A DNA stretch of 64,000 nt from Sphingopyxis alaskensis RB2256 (GTDB lineage Bacteria; Pseudomonadota; Alphaproteobacteria; Sphingomonadales; Sphingomonadaceae), in assembly GCF_000013985.1 (NCBI RefSeq), contig NC_008048.1:1426001-1490000 (forward strand). The letters run 5' to 3'. The notes under the pieces are model-generated. The model was not told where the DNA came from. It saw only the letters and a list, made by a program, of their open reading frames with translations, and did no database searches. Each line of letters begins with the position of its first letter. Within the stretch, counting starts at the first letter, position 1. Below, one piece after another: positions 16,468 through 24,242 of the stretch. The translations under genes were made by a program, and so were the position numbers.

Positions 16468-17594
16468 ATTTGATGTCCGTCGTTTTTCGGGAAAGGTTCC
16501 TCGATCCGGACGCCGAGCGCCTCCATCACGGGGAAGTCGTTGAACGAGAAGAGGAAGGCTTCTTCCGCGGCATCGAGATTGACATGCTCGTGCCAGGTCC
16601 ACGCGGGCACACAGAAAATATCGTGTGTCTGCCAGTCGTACCGCTGACCGCCGATGATCGAACAGCCGCGGCCGCGCGCGACATTATAGACGACATTGCC
16701 CGTGTGGCGGTGCGCCTTGCCGCGAAAACCGCCGGGCAGCATCCGCATATGCGCGCCCATCGTCTGGAGCGCCCAGCCGCCGGTCAGCGGGTTGGCATAG
16801 CGCATCATATGACCGTCGAAGGGCGACCCGACCGACACTTTCGCAAGGTTCAACAAGGCATCGCGCACGGCCTCCCAGCGATAGACCATCACCGGCGAAT
16901 AGGGTTTTTCCCAGGCCGCGACGCCTTCGGGGCGGAGCGCCGCGCCGCCATAGGTCAGCGGCAGATCGTCCGCCGGATAGGCTGCCGTCTGCGCGGGCTG
17001 GTCGTAGACGGCATAGAAATTGGTTTCGAGGCTGTTCATCAGCGGGATGTCGAGCCCGTCCTGCCAGATCGACACTTCGCCGTCGGCGGCGACGCCATGG
17101 TCGTGCCAGCAGCCGTTCGGGGTCAGCACATAGTCGTTGGCACCCAGCGTGATGTGATGCCCGTCGACAACGGTATAGGCGCCCTTCCCCTCCATGATGA
17201 AACGGTGCGCCGACGCCGTGTGTTTGTGCGCGGGGGTGATCTCGCCGGGGCGCATCGCCTGCATTCCGCTGAACAGCCAGCCGCACACCGCGACATTCTC
17301 GCGCCCCGCATCGCTGTCGTTGAGCAGGGTGACGACGCGCCGCCCCGCTTCGTCGGGCCTTACGAGATCAAGCGCGCGCAGGCACATGGCGCGCATCTCG
17401 GCATAACGCCAGAGCGTCGGGCGATAGCGCGTGGCGGGCTCCCATGGTTCGATCGCATTGGCGCGCTTCCAGAAGGCGCCGGCGTTGCGCGCCGCGAGCT
17501 CTTCGTAAAACGCCTCCAGCTCGGGCGTGTCGGTGACGCGCGACCGGCCGAGCACGTCGTCGCGCGGATCGATGATCGTCGAAGGGCCTGTCAT
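16455..17594 (-). CDS. Gentisate 1,2-dioxygenase-like bicupin ring-cleavage dioxygenase
   Basis: 379 residues with two cupin domains. The first has HKH at 123-125 and WHDH at 163-166 (candidate Fe(II) ligands His123, His125, His164). The second has HRH at 295-297 and WHEH at 334-337. Relatives cleave gentisate, salicylate, 1-hydroxy-2-naphthoate or aminosalicylates between C1 and C2. In this operon it follows kynureninase, so the natural substrate is probably a kynurenine-derived aminobenzoate rather than gentisate itself; that is inference. Start overlaps the nitrilase stop as ATGA. Confidence 0.83.
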   Translation of the reverse strand: MTGPSTIIDPRDDVLGRSRVTDTPELEAFYEELAARNAGAFWKRANAIEPWEPATRYRPTLWRYAEMRAMCLRALDLVRPDEAGRRVVTLLNDSDAGRENVAVCGWLFSGMQAMRPGEITPAHKHTASAHRFIMEGKGAYTVVDGHHITLGANDYVLTPNGCWHDHGVAADGEVSIWQDGLDIPLMNSLETNFYAVYDQPAQTAAYPADDLPLTYGGAALRPEGVAAWEKPYSPVMVYRWEAVRDALLNLAKVSVGSPFDGHMMRYANPLTGGWALQTMGAHMRMLPGGFRGKAHRHTGNVVYNVARGRGCSIIGGQRYDWQTHDIFCVPAWTWHEHVNLDAAEEAFLFSFNDFPVMEALGVRIEEPFPKNDGHQICAS

Positions 17595-18607
17595 GGCGGT
17601 GTCTCCTCGTCAGGATCGACAGGCTGCTCGGCGTCGACAAACCGCGCCGACGCGCGGGGCGTCCGGTCGACCGTCAGGTTGAAGATGTCGAAGCGGTTAT
17701 AGCCGCCGATGATGTCGTGCATCAGCTTGGGCCGGATACACTCGCCGAGGTCGATGTCGGCATAGACGATGCCTTCGGCGTCGATCAGCGGCTCGCCGAC
17801 CGGATGGCCATGCGGGTCGATCACGCCCGACCAGGCGCTGTTCGGGCGCGACAGCAGGTCGCGGTTCTGCGGGCGACCCTCGGACATCGCCGCGATGATC
17901 TCCTCGCTCAGCGCCGAACAGGCGACGATGGTGAAGACCTTGCCCTCGAAGCTGTGCGCGGTGGCGCGGATCCTGATCGCTTCGGCCATATTGTAGGAGG
18001 CGGGAGCGACAGGCAGCGCGATATAATTGGCGACGTGGACCAGTTCGCCCTGCGACAGCAAGGCGAAGCGCGCGAGCGTGTTCGTATTCTCCCCGCACGC
18101 CAGCGTGCCGAGCGGCCCGACCGACGTGTCATGGACGCGGATCGAGCTGCCGTCGCCGCCCGCCCATGTCAGCTTTTCGGCCCAGGTCGGCACCAGCTTG
18201 CGATGACGCCCGAGCAGGCTGCCGTCGGCGCCGATGACGAGGTTGCTGTTATAGAGCGTGCCGACGCTCACCGGATCGCGCTCGTTGATGCCGATGACGA
18301 GCGTGCAGCCATGGTCGCGCGCCGCGGCGCAGAGTGCGGCGACCTCCGGGCCGTCCACGCGGACCGACGCGCGATACAGCCGCTCGTGCCATTCGGCGCC
18401 CTCGATCGGGGTCATCAGCCAGTTCCAATAGGGATAGGCGGGGACGAACACCTCCGGGAAGGCGACGAGCTGCGCGCCATTTCCGGCCGCCTCGGCGATC
18501 AACGCACACGCCTTGTCGACCGTCGCTGCCGGATCGAGGAACACCGGCGCCGCCTGCACTGCGGCGACGCGCGATTTGGGCAGGAGGGAGGCCGACGTAT
18601 CGCTCAT
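17591..18607 (-). CDS. Nitrilase-family carbon-nitrogen hydrolase
   Basis: 338 residues of the true nitrilase branch: Glu52 in FPEVFVPAYP, Lys137 in RHRKLVPTWAEKLTW and Cys171 in LACGENTNTLARF. Known members hydrolyse nitriles to acids and ammonia; superfamily members also hydrolyse amides. Its place between kynU and the ring-cleaving dioxygenase, coupled at both ends by ATGA overlaps, suggests a step in tryptophan breakdown. A maleamate-type amide is an attractive but unproven substrate; a nitrile such as indole-3-acetonitrile is an alternative. It is distinct from AguB at 12979. Confidence 0.85.
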   Translation of the reverse strand: MSDTSASLLPKSRVAAVQAAPVFLDPAATVDKACALIAEAAGNGAQLVAFPEVFVPAYPYWNWLMTPIEGAEWHERLYRASVRVDGPEVAALCAAARDHGCTLVIGINERDPVSVGTLYNSNLVIGADGSLLGRHRKLVPTWAEKLTWAGGDGSSIRVHDTSVGPLGTLACGENTNTLARFALLSQGELVHVANYIALPVAPASYNMAEAIRIRATAHSFEGKVFTIVACSALSEEIIAAMSEGRPQNRDLLSRPNSAWSGVIDPHGHPVGEPLIDAEGIVYADIDLGECIRPKLMHDIIGGYNRFDIFNLTVDRTPRASARFVDAEQPVDPDEETPP

Positions 18608-19845
18608 GTCACCGCCGCCCGCTGGTGATATTGCGGCTTGTCCCACGCGCGGGTGGCGCAGACCCTTTCGAGCCGTTCGACCGTCTCGACGATGTCGCTG
18701 TACCGCAGGTAAAGCGGCGTCAGCCCGAAGCGCAAAATGTCGGGGGCGCGGAAGTCCGCAATGACATCCAGTTCCCTGAGCGCCTGCGCGATCTGATAGC
18801 CCTGGCGGTGCGCATAGGCGACCTGGCTGCCGCGCAGCGCATGATCGCGCGGGCTTGCCAGAGCAAAGCCATAGGCATCGCACAAGGGCTGCATCCGCGC
18901 GATGAGTAGATCGCCAAGCGCCAGCGACTTGCGGCGCACCTCGGCCATATCGGCTTCGAGCATCAGGTCGACGCCGACTTCGAGCGCCGCAAGACCCAGC
19001 ACCGGCGGCGTGCCGCACTGGAAGCGTGCGATCCCGGCGGCGGGATCATAATCCTCCTCGAAATCGAACGGCCGCGCGTGACCGAACCAGCCCGACAAGA
19101 TCGGCGTGGCGCCATGGTGCCGCGCAGCGGCAAAGAGATAGGCCGGCGCACCGGGGCCACCGTTGAGAAACTTGTAGCCGCAACCGATCGCAAAATCGGC
19201 GTTCGCACCGTTGAGATCGACCGGAATCGCCCCCGCGCTGTGGCTCAGATCCCAGACGATCAGCGCGCCCGCTTCGTGCGCGGCGCGCGTGATCGCCGCC
19301 ATGTCGCGAACGCGGCCCGACTTGTAGTGCACCTGCGTCAGCAGCAGCACCGCCACCTCATCGCTCAGCGCATCGACGATGGCATCGGGCGCCACCGTGA
19401 CCGCCTTCACACGCCCGCCCGAAAAAGCCTCGATCCCCTGCATCATATATACGTCGGTCGGAAAGTTGGTGGCTTCCGACAGGATCACCGGGCGTTCGCG
19501 CCGCAAGGAAAGCGCGGCGGTCAACGCCTTGAAGATATTGACCGAGGTGGAATCGGTCGCGACGATCTCGCCGGGGTGGGCGCCGACCAGCCGGGCGATC
19601 TTGTCGCCGATCCGCCGCGGGGCGGTCGACCATGAGGCGCCGAGCCACGAGGTGATCAGCCCCTCGCCCCACTCGTCGCCGATGACTTCGGCGAGCCGGT
19701 CGCCCGTCGCCCTGGGCAACGCACCGAGCGAATTGCCGTCGAGATAGATCAGCCCTTCGCGCAGATGAAAGCGGTCGCGAAAAGGCGCGAGCGGGTCGCC
19801 CGCGTCGAGCGACACCACATCGGCGACGGCCATCGTGCCGGTCAT
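18604..19845 (-). CDS. kynU: Kynureninase
   Basis: A 413-residue PLP enzyme of the aminotransferase class V fold. It has LDGNSLGALPR near residue 35, FPTDVYM, the DLSHSAGAIPVDL block with the PLP-binding Asp199, and the Schiff-base Lys225 in GCGYKFLNGGPG. It cleaves kynurenine (or hydroxykynurenines) to anthranilate (or its hydroxy form) and alanine. It is coupled by ATGA overlaps to kynB upstream and the nitrilase downstream. Length and all motifs are normal. Confidence 0.96.
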   Translation of the reverse strand: MTGTMAVADVVSLDAGDPLAPFRDRFHLREGLIYLDGNSLGALPRATGDRLAEVIGDEWGEGLITSWLGASWSTAPRRIGDKIARLVGAHPGEIVATDSTSVNIFKALTAALSLRRERPVILSEATNFPTDVYMMQGIEAFSGGRVKAVTVAPDAIVDALSDEVAVLLLTQVHYKSGRVRDMAAITRAAHEAGALIVWDLSHSAGAIPVDLNGANADFAIGCGYKFLNGGPGAPAYLFAAARHHGATPILSGWFGHARPFDFEEDYDPAAGIARFQCGTPPVLGLAALEVGVDLMLEADMAEVRRKSLALGDLLIARMQPLCDAYGFALASPRDHALRGSQVAYAHRQGYQIAQALRELDVIADFRAPDILRFGLTPLYLRYSDIVETVERLERVCATRAWDKPQYHQRAAVT

Positions 19846-20471
19846 GCGATTTCCCTCAGAATGGCGCGCACCGGGCTGGCATCGGCGCCGACGATGCGCA
19901 GCGGCAGGGCAATCAGTTCGTAGCGGCCGGGCGGCACATCATCGAGCACCAGCCCCTCCAGGATCCGCATGTCGGCAGCCTTCACCGCCTGATGCGCGTC
20001 GAGCGTTTTCGACTGTTCGGGATCGAGCGAGGCGGCGTCGGTGCCGATCAGGCGGACGCCCATCGCACCAAACCGTTCGATCACGTCCGCAGCGACGGCG
20101 GTGAAATCGCTGTCCCATTTTTCGTGCGGAAATTGTTCATAGGTTCGCAGCAGGACACGCTCTGCGCCGTCGACGCAGCTCCAGTCGATGTCGCCAATCT
20201 CCACCCGCCCGCGCGCATGGCGCACGTCGATGAGCGCGCACGGTCCGATATAGGGAGCGAGTTCGCAGTCGGCCGACGAGGCGCCGTCATTGCTGTAATG
20301 GAGCGGCGCATCGCCGTGCGTCCCCGCGTGCAGCGGCGTGAACATGCCGCCGACATTGACCGGACAGCCCTCGCCGATCACCGCATGGCTGTGGAGCGAG
20401 AAGGCGGGCTCGCCGGGCCACACCGGCACCGCGGCGTGCAGCGGCTGGGAAATGTCCCAAATCCGGCTCAT
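19842..20471 (-). CDS. kynB: Kynurenine formamidase (arylformamidase)
   Basis: 209 residues of the metal-dependent cyclase/KynB family. The metal motif HAGTHGDAPLHYS is intact, as are WDISQPLHAAVPVWPG at the N-terminus and GTDAASLDP later on. It removes formate from N-formylkynurenine. ATG 20471 overlaps the kynA stop as ATGA (20468-20471), which rules out the longer frame from 20657. Confidence 0.96.
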   Translation of the reverse strand: MSRIWDISQPLHAAVPVWPGEPAFSLHSHAVIGEGCPVNVGGMFTPLHAGTHGDAPLHYSNDGASSADCELAPYIGPCALIDVRHARGRVEIGDIDWSCVDGAERVLLRTYEQFPHEKWDSDFTAVAADVIERFGAMGVRLIGTDAASLDPEQSKTLDAHQAVKAADMRILEGLVLDDVPPGRYELIALPLRIVGADASPVRAILREIA

Positions 20472-21373
20472 TTGCGTTCCCCTGCCGCATAGTCGCCACC
20501 CTCGCGCGGCGCGACCATTTCGGTCCGCATCGACCAGAGTTCGGGAAAGAAGCTGAGATCGAGCGCCTTGACGAGATAATTGACCCCCGACGAGCCGCCC
20601 GTCCCCGGCTTGTGCCCGATCACGCGCGCGACGGTCTTCATGTGCTTGAAGCGCCATTCCTGGAAATAATACTCAAGCGCCGTGACCTTTTCAGCGAGCG
20701 TGTAGAGATCCCAATGCCGTTCGGGGTCGGTATAGATCGCGAGCCACGCCTGCTCGACCGCTTCCGACGTCGCATAGGGCTGCGTCCAGTCGCGCTCCAG
20801 ATGCCCCGCCGGTATGGCGAAGCCGCGCCGCGCGAGCAGCCGCAGCAGCTCGTCATAGAGCGACGGCGCCTCAAACACCGCGCGCAACCGTGCCGTGGCT
20901 TCCGCGTCGTCCTTGTGGACGATCATCATGTCGCCGCGCTTGTTGCCGAGCAGATATTCGAGTTCGCGATACTGCTGCGACTGGAACCCCGACGCGCGGC
21001 GGAGGAACCCGCGAAAGGTCAGGAAATCATGCGGGGTCAGCGTCGCGAGCACTTCCCAGCTGTGGATCATGTGGCGCTGGATCGTCGCGATGCGGTCAAG
21101 CCCCTTGCCCGCGATTTCGAGCCGATCGTCCTTGATCGCGTCATGGACGAGGCGCGCCTCGTGCAGCACCAGCTTGAGCCACAGCTCCATCGTCTGGTGC
21201 ATGATGATGAACAGCATCTCATCGGGCTTGTCCGACACGGGCACCTGCGCCGAAAGCAACTGCGCGGTCTGGATGTGGCGCGCATAGGTCAGCCCGTTGT
21301 CCCACTGGATCGTTTCGCCGTCGATCTCGGTTTCGAAAACCTCGGTGTCGCCATCGCGCGTCTGCCTGATCAT
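20468..21373 (-). CDS. kynA: Tryptophan 2,3-dioxygenase
   Basis: A 301-residue heme enzyme. The conserved blocks LTYARHIQTAQLLS, MLFIIMHQTMELWLKL, GFQSQQYRELEYLLGN and the C-terminal GTGGSSGVNYL are all present. The heme ligand His sits in the EWRFKHM segment. It opens the indole ring of tryptophan to N-formylkynurenine. ATGA overlaps join it to the aromatic hydroxylase gene upstream and kynB downstream. Confidence 0.97.
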   Translation of the reverse strand: MIRQTRDGDTEVFETEIDGETIQWDNGLTYARHIQTAQLLSAQVPVSDKPDEMLFIIMHQTMELWLKLVLHEARLVHDAIKDDRLEIAGKGLDRIATIQRHMIHSWEVLATLTPHDFLTFRGFLRRASGFQSQQYRELEYLLGNKRGDMMIVHKDDAEATARLRAVFEAPSLYDELLRLLARRGFAIPAGHLERDWTQPYATSEAVEQAWLAIYTDPERHWDLYTLAEKVTALEYYFQEWRFKHMKTVARVIGHKPGTGGSSGVNYLVKALDLSFFPELWSMRTEMVAPREGGDYAAGERK

Positions 21374-22242
21374 GTCGCCGCCTCTCCGCTCGCCGGACGG
21401 ACCGGCAGGCGTCCTTCATAGGCGACATCGCCGCGCCACGCATCACCCGGCGCGAGCGCCGGCTCGTTCGCGATCTTGCGATAGAGGCTCGCGAAATCGG
21501 CCTCCTCGGTCGCGCGCAGCAATTGATCGAACCCCTCGACGACGAAATAGGTCTGCTGAAAGGCGTCGAAATGATAGCGCGTCCGCATCGCGCGCTCGAC
21601 GTCGAGCCAGATGCGCCGCGGTTCGGGAGCGGTCAGCGCAAAGGCCGTTTCGGCGAGGCTGGAGAGCAGGCCGCCGCCGAAGGCGCGCAATTCGCCCTCC
21701 TCCACCACCAGCCCGAACTCGACCGTATAGAGCCAGAGCCGCCCGAGATAATCCGACGCGCCCAAGCTTTCGGCGCGCAGTCCCGCCTCGCCATAGGCGA
21801 CCAGAAAGTCGCCGAAGGCGGGATTGGCCAGCATCGGCACATGCCCGAAAATGTCGTGAAACATGTCGGGCTCTTCGCTGTAGGCGATCTGTTCGGGCGG
21901 ACGCACAAAATTGGCGGCGGGAAAGCGCCGGTTCGCCAGATGCTCGAAAAAGGGGGCGTTGGGGATCCAGCCGGGAACCGCGACAACCTCCCATCCCGAT
22001 GCCGGTTTCAGCAGAGCGTTGAGCTCGGCAAAATCGGGAACACCGGGTCTGAGCCGACGAAGCAGGCCCAGCCCGTCGAGGAAGGCGCGGCAGGCATAGC
22101 CCCCCATCGCCGCCGACTGCCGGTCGAACAAGGTCCGCCACGTGCGATGCTGTTCGGGCGTGAAGGCCTGCCACTCCTGCGGCATCGTCCAGTCGGCCGC
22201 GACGCCTTCGGGCGGTGCGTCGAAGATATGCGTCGCGGCCAA
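21370..22242 (-). CDS. phhA: Pterin-dependent aromatic amino acid hydroxylase (phenylalanine- or tryptophan-type)
   Basis: 290 residues of the bacterial single-domain hydroxylase family. The iron facial triad is His129 and His134 (FHDIFGHVPML) plus Glu175 (YTVEFGL). Four residues before the Glu, where phenylalanine hydroxylases have Trp and animal tryptophan hydroxylases have Phe, this protein has Leu171, so a substrate larger than Phe is possible. TTG 22242 was chosen because GGGAGAGAGG lies just upstream; a TTG at 22290 would add 16 residues. First gene of the kyn operon. No pterin dehydratase (phhB) is nearby. Confidence 0.85.
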   Translation of the reverse strand: MAATHIFDAPPEGVAADWTMPQEWQAFTPEQHRTWRTLFDRQSAAMGGYACRAFLDGLGLLRRLRPGVPDFAELNALLKPASGWEVVAVPGWIPNAPFFEHLANRRFPAANFVRPPEQIAYSEEPDMFHDIFGHVPMLANPAFGDFLVAYGEAGLRAESLGASDYLGRLWLYTVEFGLVVEEGELRAFGGGLLSSLAETAFALTAPEPRRIWLDVERAMRTRYHFDAFQQTYFVVEGFDQLLRATEEADFASLYRKIANEPALAPGDAWRGDVAYEGRLPVRPASGEAAT

Positions 22243-22299
22243 GCCTCTCTCCCGGATTGTCTTTCGAAAGAGTAGCGCGAACCCAGGCAAACATTGTTC

Positions 22300-22319
22300 G
22301 GATTATCGGACGATGATCC
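22300..22319. promoter_or_regulatory. Candidate Lrp-type operator upstream of the kyn operon
   Basis: GGATTATCGGACGATGATCC is an imperfect dyad (16 of 20 positions symmetric). It lies 58 bp from the hydroxylase start and about 110 bp from the divergent Lrp-family regulator start. The spacing fits autoregulation and control of the operon. The binding protein is inferred from position only. Confidence 0.45.
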
Positions 22320-22428
22320 TCCGTTTCGGGTCAAATGTCCTTTCATTATTCCATAAGGCAGAACATAATCCTGTAGAATGGCGCAATGAATGCGGCATTT
22401 GGTTGTAAAGCGACTCAGGACGGAACGA

Positions 22429-22908
22429 ATGGACAGGCTCGACTGGAAAATCATCGCCGGTCTCGAACGCGACGGGCGGCTATCCTATGCCGAGCTGGGC
22501 GAGCAGGTCGGCCTGTCCAAATCGCCTTGCTGGTCGCGGGTCAAGGCGCTGGAGGCGGGCGGCGTGATCGAGGGTTATGCGGCGCGGATCGACCCCGCGA
22601 CGATTGGGCTGGCAGTGCAGAGTTTTGTCGAGGTTCAGATCCGTTTCGACGCGCATGGCGAGTTCGAGGCCGCCGTGCTCGCGCATCCGGCGGTCGTCGA
22701 ATGCCACACCACCGCGGGCGACAGCGACTATATGCTCAAGATTTTCGCGCGCTCGGCCGATCATCTCGACGAGCTGCTGCGGCACAATCTGTCGAAACTG
22801 CCCGGCGTGCAGCGGCTCAAAACGGTCGTGTGCCTCAAGACGATCAAGCGCCACGGCGAGTTGACCGCATGGGCGCGCACCAGCGAAGACCGCGGCCGAC
22901 CGCGCTAG
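22429..22908 (+). CDS. Lrp/AsnC-family transcriptional regulator
   Basis: 159 residues. The N-terminal helix-turn-helix (DWKIIAGLERDGRLSYAELGEQVGLSKSPCWSRVKALEAGGVI) precedes a RAM ligand-binding domain (AVVECHTTAGDSDYMLKIFA). Such regulators sense amino acids and often control the divergently transcribed catabolic operon; here that operon begins with an aromatic amino acid hydroxylase and tryptophan dioxygenase, so an aromatic amino acid is the likely effector. ATG 22429 gives the normal start MDRLDWKI. Confidence 0.92.
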   Translation: MDRLDWKIIAGLERDGRLSYAELGEQVGLSKSPCWSRVKALEAGGVIEGYAARIDPATIGLAVQSFVEVQIRFDAHGEFEAAVLAHPAVVECHTTAGDSDYMLKIFARSADHLDELLRHNLSKLPGVQRLKTVVCLKTIKRHGELTAWARTSEDRGRPR

Positions 22909-23033
22909 AACGGTGTGCTAAATCGCTGTTTTGGCGACACCATTGTTGCAACGATCGCCGGGCGCCGGAAGAATCGCACCGAATCGGCGCGGATCACTCT
23001 TAAAACCGGCCGCCGATGCTCGTTAAAGCTCGC

Positions 23034-24170
23034 ATGACCACCAAAGCGACGACATCGAACGAGCCGGTAGGGCGGCTCATGGGTTGGCTGGGGCTCCGCC
23101 GCGCGCGCGGGACTGCCTCCGATGGCGGATATCCGCCCCCCGACCCTGGAGGCCCGCGCGACCTGGCGCGCGAGGCACGCTATGAACTCGCCGCATCGAT
23201 CACCTCTTTCCTCGTCGACAACGACCTCGAAGTCTCGCCGACGAACCTGCTCATCGCGCACGGTGCCTTTTCGGGATGCAACCCCCGGCTCGCGCAGTTG
23301 ATCGTCGCGCGCGCGCAAAGTCCGCAGGGCATCACCCAGAAATGGCTCGACGAACTGGAAGAACAGGAAAGCGGACAGCCCGACCGCGCTGAACTCGACA
23401 AGCTGATGACGCGGCTCGAGGCGAACCTCGACGCCTTTCATGCCAATACGAAGCAAGCGCGTTCCGCCACGAGCGATTACGGGGTCGAGCTCGAACAACA
23501 TGTCTCCGACCTCGAACAGCTTCAGAAAACGGGCCGCATCGTCTCCAGCCTCGCCGACCTCGCCAAGGTCATGCTCGAACGCACGCGCAAGGCCGAAGAG
23601 GATATGCGCAAGAGCGAGGATGAGGCGAAAGCGCTGCGCCGCAGTCTCGACCGCGCCAGGCGCGACGCCGAACTCGACTATCTGACCGGCCTGCCCAACC
23701 GCCGCGCATTCGAAAATCTGCTCGACCGGCATTACAGGGAAGCGCGCGCCGCGCTCGAGCCGCTGAGCGTCGCCTTCTGCGACATCGACGAGTTCAAGAA
23801 GGTCAACGACACGCACGGCCATGACGCCGGCGACCGCGTCATCAAGGCGATCGCCGATACGCTCGCGCGCATCTCCGACGACAAATGCCACGTTGCCCGC
23901 CATGGCGGCGAGGAGTTCGTGATGCTGTTCCGCGGCCTGACGCCGACCGAGGCCGCGCAAAAGCTCGACGATGCACGCGAGGCACTCGCCGACCGGCGGC
24001 TTATCAACCGCAAGACCGACGAGCCCTTCGGTCAGATCACCTTTTCGGGCGGCGTGGCCGATGTCTTCGGCTATGGCGATGCGCGCGCCGCGCTGAAGGC
24101 CGCCGACGCGGCGCTTTACAAGGCCAAGACGAGCGGCCGCAATTGCATCCGCATCGCCGATCCGGCCTGA
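23034..24170 (+). CDS. Diguanylate cyclase (GGDEF domain)
   Basis: About 378 residues. An N-terminal helical region and a likely coiled coil (LERTRKAEEDMRKSEDEAKA) precede a complete GGDEF domain: DYLTGLPNRRAFE, FCDIDEFKKVND, RHGGEEFVMLF. The active-site GGEEF indicates c-di-GMP synthesis. The usual RxxD inhibitory site a few residues before GGEEF is absent; the nearest RISD is 12 residues before it. No membrane segment, so cytosolic. Start could be ATG 23016 or 23034; the latter has a weak AAAG site. Confidence 0.88.
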   Translation: MTTKATTSNEPVGRLMGWLGLRRARGTASDGGYPPPDPGGPRDLAREARYELAASITSFLVDNDLEVSPTNLLIAHGAFSGCNPRLAQLIVARAQSPQGITQKWLDELEEQESGQPDRAELDKLMTRLEANLDAFHANTKQARSATSDYGVELEQHVSDLEQLQKTGRIVSSLADLAKVMLERTRKAEEDMRKSEDEAKALRRSLDRARRDAELDYLTGLPNRRAFENLLDRHYREARAALEPLSVAFCDIDEFKKVNDTHGHDAGDRVIKAIADTLARISDDKCHVARHGGEEFVMLFRGLTPTEAAQKLDDAREALADRRLINRKTDEPFGQITFSGGVADVFGYGDARAALKAADAALYKAKTSGRNCIRIADPA

Positions 24171-24197
24171 ACCCTGGCTTCCCGCGAGGGGGCGGGA

Positions 24198-24235
24198 GCC
24201 GCGGGCAACGGGCCTAATCGCCGGTTGCCCGCGGC
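24198..24235. terminator. Strong hairpin between convergent genes
   Basis: GCCGCGGGCAAC (24198-24209) and GTTGCCCGCGGC (24224-24235) form a perfect 12-bp stem with a 14-base loop between the convergent GGDEF and transporter genes. There is no T run, so it is a terminator or 3'-end stabiliser by position only. Confidence 0.6.
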
Positions 24236-24242
24236 CCTGGCT

